Shown piece after piece: positions 34,818-46,589 of a stretch of 64,000 bases of DNA. The stretch is from an uncultured Alphaproteobacteria bacterium (GTDB lineage Bacteria; Pseudomonadota; Alphaproteobacteria; SP197). Positions within the stretch are counted from its first letter, which is position 1. Each line of letters starts with the position of its first letter. The DNA lies in the NCBI GenBank assembly GCA_943787175.1, contig CALSLK010000008.1, positions 89,875 through 153,874 on the forward strand, given 5' to 3'. The notes under the pieces are model-generated. The model had not been told where the DNA came from and did not search any database. It worked only from the letters and a program-made list of their open reading frames with translations. The position numbers were made by a program, and so were the translations under genes.

Positions 34818-36517
34818 GACACGTCCTCCGGAAAATATCTCAATACGGTGAGAAGCGGGTTGGGAGCAGCCTGACCCAGGCCGCAGATCGAAGCATCGAT
34901 CATGGTGGTCGAAAGTCTTGCCCAGCAGGTCTGCATCCCAGGGCCGTTCGACATCAGCTTCACGGCCTTTTCGCAGCCCACGCGGCAGGGCGTGCACTGA
35001 CCACAGCTTTCATCCTCGAAGAACTTCATGAGGTTGACCGCCGCGTCCTTCATGCTGTCCTGATCGGACAACACAACAACGGCAGCCGAACCGATGAAGG
35101 CGCCGTGTGGCTGGAGGGTGTCAAAGTCGAGCGGCACATCACCCAGAGAGGCGGGCAGAATGCCGCCGGAGGCACCGCCGGGCAGGTAACCCTTGAAGCT
35201 GTGGCCATCGGCCATGCCGCCGCAGAATTCCTCGATGAGTTCGTTGATGGTGATGCCGGCAGGCGCAAGCTTAACGCCAGGCTCTTTCACGCGGCCCGAA
35301 ACCGAGAAGCTGCGCAGGCCCGTGCGGCCGTTGCGCCCGTGGCTGGTGAACCAGTCTGGGCCCTTGGTGAGGATCTCGGGCACCCAGTACAGCGTCTCGA
35401 CATTGTGGACGAGCGTGGGCTGGCCGAAGATGCCGACCTTGGCGACAAAGGGCGGGCGATGACGCGGGATGCCGCGTTTGCCTTCAATCGATTCGATCAT
35501 CGCGGATTCTTCACCGCAGATATAGGCACCGGCGCCGCGGCGGATGTGAATGGTCGTGGTGCTGTCGAAGCCTGCTTCGCGGACCCTGGCGATTTCGGTT
35601 TCCAGAGCCGTGCGAACACCGGGGTATTCGTCGCGCAGATAGATATAGACGTCGGTTGCCTCAACGACCCAGGCAGCGATCAGCATGCCTTCGAGGAACT
35701 GATGGGGTTTGCGTTCGAGGTAATAGCGGTCCTTGAAGGTGCCGACCTCGCCTTCATCACCGTTGACGGCCATGACGCGAGGCTGGGTTTCCATGCGCAC
35801 GAACTTCCACTTGCGCCCGGCAGGGAAGCCTGCGCCGCCAAGGCCGCGCAGGTTGGAGGCCTCCATGGTCTCGATCAGGGCTTCACGCTCGTGTTTGCCG
35901 GCCAGAACATCGGCAAGGAGGGTGTAACCGCCCTCGGCCTTGTAGGCGTCGAAGTCCTGATAATCGGGGACGTGGGTTTCGATATCGCCGGCTTCGATGG
36001 CCTGGGCAACGTTTTCAGGCGTGGCGTGGTCAATGTCGTTGAGTCCGGCTTTGACGACCGGTGCACACTCACATCGGCCCATGCAGGGCGCGCGCACGAC
36101 GCGGACGTCGGGGCCAAGCTTGCCGTCGATGGCTGCGATCAGTGCCTCGGAACCTGCCAGTTCGCAGGAAAGGCTCTCGCAGACACGCACGGTAATGGGA
36201 GCGGGCGGGGTCTGGCCTTCCTTCACCACGTCGAAGTGGTGATAGAAGGTCGCGACTTCGAACGCCTCGGCCATGGGGATACGCATCAGGTCGGCCAGCG
36301 CCTGGAGATGGCGTGCCGAAATGTGATGGTATCGGTCCTGAATGAGGTGGAGATGTTCGATCAGGAGGTCGCGGCGGCGCGGACGGTCACCGAGCAGATC
36401 GGTGATCTCTCGGACCGCGGAGGGATCGGGTTGACGGCCCTTGGCTGTGGACCTGGTCTTGCGTTTGCCGGCGCCGGGGTGGCGGCGCTTGCTCGTATCA
36501 CCTGATGGGGTCGTCAT
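34814..36517 (-). CDS. fdhB: Formate dehydrogenase beta subunit, NuoE-NuoF fusion
   Basis: A 567-aa fusion. Residues about 30-180 are a NuoE-like thioredoxin [2Fe-2S] domain with Cys113, Cys118, Cys145 and Cys149. Residues about 200-567 are NuoF-like, with the FMN motif GLGGAGFPAGRKWKF, NADH-binding NGDEGEVGTFKDRYYLE and GAGAYICGEESAMIESIEG, and the [4Fe-4S] motif ESCGQCTPCRVGC. It accepts electrons from FdhA and reduces NAD+. The gamma+beta fusion is the arrangement of the tungsten-type FDH1 of Methylobacterium extorquens. Near 34890-34945 a local stretch (GMQTCWARL) is out of frame between two compensating indels; the family reading there is PWDADLLGKL. Confidence 0.93.
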   Translation of the reverse strand: MTTPSGDTSKRRHPGAGKRKTRSTAKGRQPDPSAVREITDLLGDRPRRRDLLIEHLHLIQDRYHHISARHLQALADLMRIPMAEAFEVATFYHHFDVVKEGQTPPAPITVRVCESLSCELAGSEALIAAIDGKLGPDVRVVRAPCMGRCECAPVVKAGLNDIDHATPENVAQAIEAGDIETHVPDYQDFDAYKAEGGYTLLADVLAGKHEREALIETMEASNLRGLGGAGFPAGRKWKFVRMETQPRVMAVNGDEGEVGTFKDRYYLERKPHQFLEGMLIAAWVVEATDVYIYLRDEYPGVRTALETEIARVREAGFDSTTTIHIRRGAGAYICGEESAMIESIEGKRGIPRHRPPFVAKVGIFGQPTLVHNVETLYWVPEILTKGPDWFTSHGRNGRTGLRSFSVSGRVKEPGVKLAPAGITINELIEEFCGGMADGHSFKGYLPGGASGGILPASLGDVPLDFDTLQPHGAFIGSAAVVVLSDQDSMKDAAVNLMKFFEDESCGQCTPCRVGCEKAVKLMSNGPGMQTCWARLSTTMIDASICGLGQAAPNPLLTVLRYFPEDVS

Positions 36518-36625
36518 CGACCTCCTCGTACATCATCAAACATGTCGGGTGCGGGCGAAGGCCGATGTCGTCTGTGGACGACCGGCCCCCTACCGGATTC
36601 GGGCGGGACCTTGCCCGATGACAGC

Positions 36626-36808
36626 TCAAGAGTCACGTTCAGGATCGACCACTTCAAGCATCACGATGTCGCAATTGAGCACACGTTTGCCGGCATGTTC
36701 GAAGTTGACCGTGACGCGGGCGCCGATGGAGGACTGCACCTGACCAAGGCCCCAGTCCGGCTGAGCCGGGTTTTGCACATGGACGCTGGGGACAATCCAT
36801 GGATTCAT
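36626..36808 (-). CDS. DUF3553 domain protein
   Basis: A 60-aa protein starting MNPWIVPSVHVQNPAQPDWGLGQVQSS, then RVTVNFEHAGKRVLNCDIVMLEVV. The core PDWGxGQVQS...VTVNFEHAGK is the DUF3553 signature, a small Tudor/CarD-like beta-barrel family also found at UvrD/Rep-type helicase ends. It lies back-to-back with chpT (68 bp between starts), a neighbourhood common in alphaproteobacteria. The function is unknown; nucleic-acid binding is plausible from the fold. Confidence 0.82.
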   Translation of the reverse strand: MNPWIVPSVHVQNPAQPDWGLGQVQSSIGARVTVNFEHAGKRVLNCDIVMLEVVDPERDS

Positions 36809-36876
36809 GATGAAGTTCCGTCTGATGTGCGGGCAGGTTTGTGGCAAGGTAGCGTCGTATTGAAGTTGGGGAAATC

Positions 36877-37509
36877 ATGCCGGGGATAACCTTGCCAGGC
36901 GATGAAGCCGTTTTGCTGTCGGGGCTGATCTGCTCGCGGTTGTGCCACGACCTGGTTGGACCGGCCGGTGCCATGGCGAACGGCCTGGAACTCTGCGAGG
37001 ACCCGGCCATGGTCGATGCCGCGATGGGGCTGATGAAATCCACCAGTGACGGGCTTAATCAGCGTTTGGCGTTTTTCCGGCGGGCCTATGGCACCGGCGG
37101 CAACCTGACCTGGGACGAAGCCCGCGACCTGACGCAGCGCTATCTGAGCGGGGCACGCCATGTCGTGACCTGGCATCAGGGAGACGAGGAGGGCGGTGAG
37201 GGGCAAGCCAATCGGGCGCGACTCGCGATGAACCTGATTCTCTGTGCCGTTGACGCGCTGCCCACAGGAGGGGAAATCGCCCTGACGGCGGGGGCGCATC
37301 CAGGCATCGAGGCTTCCGGCAATCTGGGCGATCTGGAAAACCTGGTGGCGGCCTTTGGTGGCGGCCAACGCGATTGGGCCGGTCTGACACCGCGTGATGT
37401 TCAGCCGCACTGGAGCGCCATGCTGGCGGCACACGCGGGAGGCCGGATTGGCGTTGCCTATGACACGGGCAGCCAGCTCATACTGCGATTCGAACCAGAA
37501 GACGTTTGA
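36877..37509 (+). CDS. chpT: Histidine phosphotransferase ChpT
   Basis: A 210-aa protein. LLSGLICSRLCHDLVGPAGAMANGLELCED carries the phospho-accepting His24 in the HDLVGP box; the following helix includes LNQRLAFFRRAYG. The degenerate HATPase-like C-terminal half includes LAMNLILCAVDALPTGGEIALTA. This is the dimeric pseudo-histidine-kinase fold of ChpT, which relays phosphate from CckA to CtrA and CpdR. It converges with ctrA (36 bp between stops). Confidence 0.93.
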   Translation: MPGITLPGDEAVLLSGLICSRLCHDLVGPAGAMANGLELCEDPAMVDAAMGLMKSTSDGLNQRLAFFRRAYGTGGNLTWDEARDLTQRYLSGARHVVTWHQGDEEGGEGQANRARLAMNLILCAVDALPTGGEIALTAGAHPGIEASGNLGDLENLVAAFGGGQRDWAGLTPRDVQPHWSAMLAAHAGGRIGVAYDTGSQLILRFEPEDV

Positions 37510-37545
37510 TCTAAAAGATTAGAATTGTTCTATAAGATATTGAAA

Positions 37546-38235
37546 CTAAGTAGCTTCTGACTCTTCGTCACGCAAGGCGTAGCCGCGTCCCCACTCGGTA
37601 ACGATGTAATGTCGCCCGCCGGTATGACGGGCGATTTTCTGGCGAAGCTTGCAGACAAAGACGTCGATGATCTTGAGGTCGGGCTCGTCCATGCCGCCAT
37701 AGAGATGGTTGAGGAACTGGTTCTTGGTGACGGTCTGACCGCGCCGCAGAGCCAGCAGTTCCAGCACGCCAAACTCCTTGCCGGTCAGTTTGACCGGTTC
37801 GCCGTCGACTTCGGCCACGTGATCTTCGAGGCGAATCGTCAAACGGCCGATATCAATGCTGGAACCGGCATGGCCGCGTGAGCGCCGGACAATGGCGTGG
37901 ATGCGCGCGACAAGTTCATCCTTGGCAAAGGGCTTGGTGAGGTAATCATCGGCGCCTGAACCCAGACCACGGACCTTGTGATCAAGCTCGGTAAGGCCCG
38001 AAAGGATGATGACGGGTGTCTCAACCCGTGCGTCGCGCATCCGCTTGAGGACGGCATGGCCATCCATGTCGGGCAGCAACAGATCCAGAATGACGAGCGT
38101 GAAATCGTAGAGGCGTGCCATTTCAACGGCTTCCTCACCGGATTCGGCCCGGTCTACATCGAATCGTTCGGATTCAAGAAGTAACCGAAGGCTGTCTGCC
38201 TGAATCTGATCGTCTTCCACGAGCAGAACGCGCAT
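37546..38235 (-). CDS. ctrA: Cell-cycle response regulator CtrA
   Basis: A 229-aa OmpR-family regulator. The receiver domain has the acidic pocket (VEDDQ) and phospho-acceptor Asp51 in LVILDLLLPDMDG, then Thr/Ser and Lys in VIILSGLTELDHK and YLTKPF. The DNA-binding winged helix (KLTGKEFGVLELLALRRGQTVTKNQFLNHLYGG, DEPDLKIIDVFVCKLRQKI, GRHYIVTEWGRGYAL) is nearly diagnostic of CtrA. It binds TTAA-N7-TTAA boxes and controls replication, motility and division in alphaproteobacteria. The C-terminal acidic tail EESEAT differs from the Caulobacter degradation signal. Confidence 0.97.
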   Translation of the reverse strand: MRVLLVEDDQIQADSLRLLLESERFDVDRAESGEEAVEMARLYDFTLVILDLLLPDMDGHAVLKRMRDARVETPVIILSGLTELDHKVRGLGSGADDYLTKPFAKDELVARIHAIVRRSRGHAGSSIDIGRLTIRLEDHVAEVDGEPVKLTGKEFGVLELLALRRGQTVTKNQFLNHLYGGMDEPDLKIIDVFVCKLRQKIARHTGGRHYIVTEWGRGYALRDEESEAT

Positions 38236-38471
38236 ACCCCTGTCCCCTTATCGTTTGGAGTGTACGCCATCAAAGCCAAGCGCACCAAACGCAATGGGGG
38301 CTGAAGTGACCATCATCATGGGTGGGAGATCGCGTGGTTCTGGTCTGATGTCGTCATTTTGTCGTTATCTGACGCTTGCGGAACAGTGACGTTCCAACCT
38401 ATACAGCGCGCCATTGGCGAATCACCCCGGTCACGGGGCTTGGATGTAACGACAAGAAGGGAGGTGCGTGG

Positions 38472-38888
38472 ATGGCTGCCAAACGGCCCAGACGCTATAA
38501 GCCCACGGAAAAAGAAGCGTTCATGAACGCCAAACAGAAGACGTACTTCAAAACGAAGCTTCTGGAATGGCGCGACGAACTTCTTGCTGAATCCACCGAG
38601 ACGATTCGGCACCTTCAGGAAGATACCTCTGCACAGCCCGATCTTGCCGATCGCGCGTCGGCGGAAACAGACCGCGCCATTGAACTGCGCACCCGGGACA
38701 GGGAACGCAAGCTGATCTCCAAGATCGACGAAGCGCTGCGCCGGATAGATGAAGGCACCTATGGCTATTGCGAAGAGACCGGCGAGCCGATCGGCGTCAA
38801 ACGCCTGGAAGCACGCCCCATCGCAACGCTGAGCCTTGAAGCCCAGGAGCGCCACGAACGTCGCGAACGGGTCTATCGCGACGACTAG
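38472..38888 (+). CDS. dksA: RNA polymerase-binding transcription factor DksA
   Basis: A 138-aa protein from ATG 38472 (MAAKRPRRYKPTEKEAFMNAKQ). The coiled coil (YFKTKLLEWRDELLAESTETIRHL) and tip DLADRASAETD precede the globular part YGYCEETGEPIGVKRLEARPIATLSLEAQERHERRERVY. Only one of the four zinc-finger cysteines is kept, as is usual for alphaproteobacterial DksA. It mediates stringent control with ppGpp at the RNA polymerase secondary channel. It lies between ctrA (divergent) and cckA (131 bp downstream). Confidence 0.95.
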   Translation: MAAKRPRRYKPTEKEAFMNAKQKTYFKTKLLEWRDELLAESTETIRHLQEDTSAQPDLADRASAETDRAIELRTRDRERKLISKIDEALRRIDEGTYGYCEETGEPIGVKRLEARPIATLSLEAQERHERRERVYRDD

Positions 38889-39019
38889 TTCGGCTTCCCA
38901 AAGATTGCTCTGACCGATTATCGCTTGCCCGCGGCACCTTGACCGCCGCAGGCTTGCGACATGGCAACTTTTTCTGAACGCGTTAAAGCCTCCAATCCGT
39001 CCGCCGGCTGGCTGCAAGC

Positions 39020-41131
39020 ATGACCGACGACGAGACAGACGCGCGCGCGTCACGCGCCCCCAGACAACAGCGACTTTACGAACGCCATCTTGCTGCGATC
39101 CGGATCGCGGTCCTCAACGCCCTGTTGTTTGTGGCAGGGGCCGCGGGCGCCTTTGTTGCGCTCCAATCTCCGGCAGGTGACGTTGTTGCCCTGATTGCAG
39201 CCATGGTCGTGATCGGCCTGGGCCTGGTTTCCGTGACCTTTATTGTTCTCACCGCCCAGACCCATGGCCGGGAACTGCCACGGGATCTGGCGCTGGGCCT
39301 GACGACCGGTGCGGTGGGCCTGTTTGCTCTCGATGACGATGGCGCGCCGACCTACATCAACGAGACGCTGGTAACCTGGCTGGGTCACGAGCGCGATGGC
39401 ACACAGCCGCGTCGCGCCATTGGCCGCGCCATTGCGCGCCGTCTGAATGCCGAAGAATCCCCGGAAACTGCCTCCCAGGCTCTGGCTGTGCGTCAGGCTG
39501 ATGGCGCCCTGGCCAGGCTCTATGTCTCTCTTCATCCAGGCGAGAGTGGAACTTCCTTTGGTCTGGCATGGCTGGAGCCACCCCTGGGTGTCATGCGCCG
39601 GGCCGAGAGCGAAGACCTTGCCAGCGGGTGGATCGGCCTGCTGGAAGTGGCAGCGGTCGGCTTGGCCCAGGTTGACGCCGCGGGACGCCTCGTTCTGGCA
39701 AACCGGGCCTTCCGGCGTTTGATGGGAGCTTCCGGGCAGGTGCGCCCGGGTCGGTTTGTGGCAGATTTTGTCGCGCCTGAAGACCGCCGCAGCCTGATCC
39801 GTAACCTGGCTGATGCGGGGCAGGGTGGCGATATCGACAAGGCGATGGAGGTCCGGCTGATCGGGGAGGACGAGCGCGCGGTGGCCTTGTTCGTCACAGG
39901 CCTGAAGCGTACGGGTGAAGCCGCCCAGGGCAGTATTCTTCATGCCGTTGATGCGACACCGCGCCGGACCCTGGAGGCTCAGTTCGAGCAATCCCAGAAG
40001 TTGCACGCCGTGGGGCAGTTGGCAGGGGGCGTGGCCCATGACTTCAACAACATTCTGACCGCCATCACCGGGTTCTGTGATCTGCTTCTGCAGCGCCACC
40101 CGCCCGGGGACCCGTCATTTGGCGAGATCATGCAGATCAAACAGGATGCCGGGCGCGCAGCCGGGCTGGTGCGCCAGCTCTTGACCTTTTCGCGCCGTCA
40201 GCGGCCGCGCCCCAAGGTCATGGCGCTTTCGGCGGCAGTCGGCGACCTGATGCATCTGCTGCGGCGCCTGATCGGAGAACGTATCCGGCTGGAAGTGCAT
40301 CACGGTCGCGAAACCGTGCATGTGCGTACCGACCAGAGCCAGCTTGAGCAGGTCATCACGAATCTGGTGCTCAACGCCCGCGATGCCATGCCAGATGGCG
40401 GCGTGATCCGCATTGAGACGTATGCCGAAATCCTGGAAGAAGCGCGGAACATGATCAACGGCATTGCGCCGCGTGGTCCCTATGCCGTGCTGGAGGTTTC
40501 CGATCAGGGAACCGGCATTGCTCCTGATATGATCGAAAAGGTCTTTGAACCCTTTTTCACGACCAAAGAGGTTGGCCGTGGAACGGGGTTGGGACTGGCG
40601 ACGGTTTTTGGAGTGGTCGAGCAGAACGACGGGTTTATCGACGTCACCGATGCACAAGATGGCGGGACGGTCTTTCGTATCCTGCTTCCGCGTCTGAACA
40701 CGACCGAGATTGCAGCTTTGACCGAAAGCGCACCTGCGCCGGCGGTCAACCAGGACAAAGGCGGTGCTTCGATCCTGTTGGTTGAAGACGAAGCTGCCGT
40801 GCGCAGTTTTGCAGCAAGCGCCCTGCGGGGGCGGGGGCACAAGGTGACCGATGCGGATGGTCCGGAGTCAGCACTGGAAGCGGTCGCCTCGAGTGGAGAG
40901 CCCTTTGATCTGCTGGTCACCGATGTCGTCATGCCTGGCCAGAGCGGGCCCCAGTTGGCTGAAGCAATCCGGCTGCTGCAGCCTGACATCGCCGTGATTT
41001 TCATATCCGGCTATTCTGAAGATGCCGCAGGGGCCGAGGCAATCGACAGCGCCGATTTTCTGGCCAAGCCCTTCGGGCTGGCGGAGTTGGCTGCCAAGGT
41101 GGTCGAGGTTCTGGAACGGCGTTCACTCTGA
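39020..41131 (+). CDS. cckA: Hybrid histidine kinase CckA
   Basis: A 703-aa protein. Two membrane segments lie near residues 27-48 and 55-78, followed by two PAS-like domains (about 95-190 and 205-320). The kinase has the H-box GGVAHDFNNILTAITGF with His340, the N-box VITNLVLNARDAM and the G boxes GTGIAPDMIEKVFEPFFTTKEVGRGTGLGLATV. The C-terminal receiver has Asp635 in LLVTDVVMPGQSGP and the conserved Lys in FLAKPFGLAEL. CckA phosphorylates CtrA and CpdR through ChpT; in this window all three relay proteins lie within 4.3 kb. Confidence 0.95.
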   Translation: MTDDETDARASRAPRQQRLYERHLAAIRIAVLNALLFVAGAAGAFVALQSPAGDVVALIAAMVVIGLGLVSVTFIVLTAQTHGRELPRDLALGLTTGAVGLFALDDDGAPTYINETLVTWLGHERDGTQPRRAIGRAIARRLNAEESPETASQALAVRQADGALARLYVSLHPGESGTSFGLAWLEPPLGVMRRAESEDLASGWIGLLEVAAVGLAQVDAAGRLVLANRAFRRLMGASGQVRPGRFVADFVAPEDRRSLIRNLADAGQGGDIDKAMEVRLIGEDERAVALFVTGLKRTGEAAQGSILHAVDATPRRTLEAQFEQSQKLHAVGQLAGGVAHDFNNILTAITGFCDLLLQRHPPGDPSFGEIMQIKQDAGRAAGLVRQLLTFSRRQRPRPKVMALSAAVGDLMHLLRRLIGERIRLEVHHGRETVHVRTDQSQLEQVITNLVLNARDAMPDGGVIRIETYAEILEEARNMINGIAPRGPYAVLEVSDQGTGIAPDMIEKVFEPFFTTKEVGRGTGLGLATVFGVVEQNDGFIDVTDAQDGGTVFRILLPRLNTTEIAALTESAPAPAVNQDKGGASILLVEDEAAVRSFAASALRGRGHKVTDADGPESALEAVASSGEPFDLLVTDVVMPGQSGPQLAEAIRLLQPDIAVIFISGYSEDAAGAEAIDSADFLAKPFGLAELAAKVVEVLERRSL

Positions 41132-41234
41132 TCAAAATAGGTGGGATTGCGCGTGAGTTGTCCCCAGACACGCGATCCTGACAAAGGCCGTGAGCGGCCT
41201 GAAGAGGGCTCTGTTATCACTCTAGTCGCGGTTT

Positions 41235-41249
41235 GTTCTATTTTAGTTC
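41235..41249. promoter_or_regulatory. Alphaproteobacterial LexA (SOS) box of recA
   Basis: GTTC-TATTTTA-GTTC matches the GTTC-N7-GTTC direct-repeat operator known for LexA in alphaproteobacteria. It lies 78 bp upstream of the recA start. The match supports SOS control of recA and the taxonomic placement. Confidence 0.85.
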
Positions 41250-41326
41250 TTGTCTGATGAGAACAAACCCTGTACGACTTGATTCGTTGCGCTGGATGAG
41301 GCGCATATGAAATAAGGAGAGAGTCG

Positions 41327-42426
41327 ATGACGGCAGCACCAGCGCTAAAAGTGGTTGAAGGAAACGGAATGCAACGCGACAAGGCACTTGATGCCGCCTT
41401 GAGTCAGATTGAACGGGCCTTTGGCAAGGGTTCGATCATGCGTCTGGGTCAGCAGGACCAGATTGTCGAGATTGAATCGATCTCGACCGGATCTCTGGGC
41501 CTTGATATCGGCCTTGGTATCGGGGGCCTTCCCCGTGGGCGTATCGTAGAATCTACGGCCCGAAAGTTCCGGCAAGACGACCCTGGCGCTGCATGTCGTG
41601 GCCGAAGCCCAGAAGGCAGGCGGCGTCTGCGCCTTTGTCGATGCCGAACACGCGCTTGATCCGATCTATGCCCGCAAGCTGGGTGTCAATCTGGACGATC
41701 TGCTGATCTCCCAGCCCGATGCCGGTGAGCAGGCGCTTGAGATCACCGATACGCTGGTGCGTTCGGGCGCGATCGACGTTCTGGTGATTGATTCGGTCGC
41801 CGCCCTGGTGCCGCAAGGCCGAGCTCGAAGGCGAGATGGGGATACCCATGTCGGTCTGCAGGCGCGCCTGATGAGCCAGGCACTGCGCAAGCTGACCGCT
41901 TCGATTGCACGCTCCGAACTGTCTGGTCATCTTCATCAACCAGATCCGCATGAAGATCGGCGTCATGTTCGGCAATCCCGAAACCACGATCCGGTGGTAA
42001 CGCGCTGAAGTTCTATGCCTCGGTCCGCCTCGACATCCGCCGCATCGGTCGCATCAAGGACCGCGATGAGATCGTGGGCAACCAGACCCGGTCAAGGTCG
42101 TCAAGAACAAGGTGGCGCCGCCGTTCAAGGATGTTGAATTCGACATCATGTATGGCGAAGGCATCTCCAAGATGGGTGAGATCATTGATCTCGGCGTCAA
42201 GGCCGGGTCGTCGAAAAGTCCGGCTCCTGGTTCTCCTATGGCGACCAGCGGATTGGCCAGGGGCGTGAGAACGCCAAGCAGTTCCTGCGCGATAACCCGG
42301 AAATCTCCGATGAGATCGAAAAGACCATCCGCGCGAATGCCGGTATGGTCGCTGAGGAAATGATGCGCTGGACCCGGCGATGACGCCGCTGCCTCTGATG
42401 AAGGGGGTCCCGACGATATGGTGTGA
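41327..42426 (+). CDS. recA: RecA recombinase, frame disrupted by several indels
   Basis: The complete RecA sequence can be followed across frames: [45 protein letters not shown], the Walker A region ([10 protein letters not shown] when one A near 41554 and one C near 41562 are restored), [50 protein letters not shown], then [29 protein letters not shown] and an acidic C-terminal tail ending DDMV at 42426. At least eight one-base gains or losses occur, two in homopolymers. They are likelier to be sequence errors than mutations. RecA performs strand exchange and activates LexA cleavage. Confidence 0.9.
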
Positions 42427-42456
42427 TTTAGCCCTTAGACCGGGTAGATTGCTCAA

Positions 42457-42488
42457 ACGGGCGCCGGCCGCATCTGGCCGGCGCCCGT
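42457..42488 (+). terminator. Rho-independent terminator after recA
   Basis: ACGGGCGCCGGCC-GCATCT-GGCCGGCGCCCGT is a perfect 13-bp stem with a six-base loop, 31 bp after the recA stop, followed by TGTCGTTTC. It separates recA from alaS. Confidence 0.85.
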
Positions 42489-42559
42489 TGTCGTTTCTGG
42501 TGCTGTCGAACAGTCCGGGCATAAAAACCCGCAACCGTCCGGTGACCCAAGAGAAGACC

Positions 42560-45231
<2,672 letters not shown>

Positions 45232-45280
45232 ATCACGGCCTGCAGGTCGAGTGTTATTTGGAATGAGTTAGGGGAACACC

Positions 45281-45686
45281 GTGGCAAACCGAGAAAAAAA
45301 CGAGCGTCTGCTGCGTGACCTGATGGATGTGTTCTGGAACGAACATCGCCTTGAGGCGTTCGGTGACTTCTTCGCCGATGACGCGGTGCTCCATTCGGGC
45401 ACGCAGGATTATGCGGGAAGGGCCGGACTGGGTGATCAGTTTTGCTGCGCCATTCTTTGCCGCATTTCCGGACCTGCATCATGCCATCGTCTATCTGCTG
45501 GTCGATGGTGATTGGGCGGCCATGCGCTATCACGGCACAGGAACCCTGACCCACGATTATGGCGGTGTGAAGGCCGCGGGCCAGAAGCTCGATTATTACG
45601 GCACAGTCATCTTCGAGCTTGCGAACGGTCGCATAGCAGAGGTCTGGGGACACTCGGATCTGGCAGATTGGATTGCCGCTCAGTAG
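45281..45686 (+). CDS. SnoaL-like/ester cyclase family protein, one frameshift
   Basis: GTG 45281 preceded by AGGGGA. The first frame gives NREKNERLLRDLMDVFWNEHR and FGDFFADDAVLHSGTQDYAGR; after a shift near 45420 the second gives FAAPFFAAFPDLHHAIVYLL, DWAAMRYHGTGTLTHDYGG and ELANGRIAEVWGHSDLADW to 45686. The joined 134-aa product is a typical SnoaL-like NTF2-fold polyketide cyclase/ester cyclase family member of unknown substrate. The indel continues the run of errors seen in recA and alaS. Confidence 0.78.
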
Positions 45687-45709
45687 GCCCGACACGAACC
45701 GGAAGCACT

Positions 45710-46558
45710 TCAGCCTAGCGTTGCGGTCAGGATCTCGCGGATCTGGTCGGCGACGACCTTGGGACGATGGCGCAGCAGGGATACATGGCCCAGCCCCGGG
45801 ATCTCATAGAAGGTACCGTCCTTGGCGAGGTCAGACACGACCTTGCACATGGATGGTGCGGTCTGAACATCCTCGGAAAACGAGATGACATGAAACGGCA
45901 CGGGACAGTCAGGCAGGCCCGGGCGGCAATCGAAATCAAGACAGGCCTGCCATTGGTCGATGGTATCCTGTGCCTTGCGTCCCCCGAACCGGGCGGTATA
46001 GGCCTCCTTGATCTGGGACCAGAGCTCAGGGTCGTGCAGGGCTTTGGCGGGATAGGCGTAAACCGCATAGTGCACGGCCAGAAAGTAGTCGGGCAGTTCG
46101 ACACCGTCCTGGCGGATGCGGATCTCGGCTTCCATCCAGTCACGGGTAAAGCCGTCAATATAGGCTGACGTGCCCATGGGGATTGCAAGGCGGACCTTGT
46201 CTGGAAAGTCGATGGCGACCTGCTGGGTGATCAGGCCACCCATGGACAGGCCCGAGACTACAGCGGGCCCGTCGCAGACTGCATCGATCAGGGCCGCACA
46301 ATCAGCCGCGAAATCGGCCATGGTCCAGGGGCCGTCAGGTGCCTCTGTTCCAGGAATGCCGCGCGGGTCGTAGGTGATGCAGTGAAACGAGTCGGAGAGC
46401 TTGTTGATCAGATGCAGATTGCCCTCGGCTGGCGAATCACCGCCCGGGACGAAGATGATATCTGGGCCTGTTCCCTGATCGACCACCCGCATGGAGACGT
46501 CTCCGACGGTGATCTGTCGGGTCCGGGCATCGGGTCCAAAGGACGGAAAGGAACTCAT
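45710..46558 (-). CDS. Alpha/beta-fold hydrolase
   Basis: A 282-aa protein from MSSFPSFGPDARTRQ at 46558. It has the oxyanion region IIFVPGGDSPAEGN, the nucleophile elbow VSGLSMGGLI with Ser105, an acid in the later strand region (VPFHVISFSEDVQTAP) and the catalytic His in IPGLGHVSLLRHRPKVV. This is the general alpha/beta hydrolase fold (PF00561/PF12697 type), used by esterases, lactonases and haloalkane dehalogenases. The substrate is unknown. It follows icd on the same strand after 31 bp. Confidence 0.88.
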   Translation of the reverse strand: MSSFPSFGPDARTRQITVGDVSMRVVDQGTGPDIIFVPGGDSPAEGNLHLINKLSDSFHCITYDPRGIPGTEAPDGPWTMADFAADCAALIDAVCDGPAVVSGLSMGGLITQQVAIDFPDKVRLAIPMGTSAYIDGFTRDWMEAEIRIRQDGVELPDYFLAVHYAVYAYPAKALHDPELWSQIKEAYTARFGGRKAQDTIDQWQACLDFDCRPGLPDCPVPFHVISFSEDVQTAPSMCKVVSDLAKDGTFYEIPGLGHVSLLRHRPKVVADQIREILTATLG

Positions 46559-46589
46559 GTCGGGTTTCCGGGTTTTGGATGTGTCAGGT

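Noticed and set aside
35105..36505. 466-codon plus-strand frame over fdhB
   Set aside because: The opposite strand encodes all NuoE/NuoF motifs of fdhB. The plus-strand product resembles nothing known.
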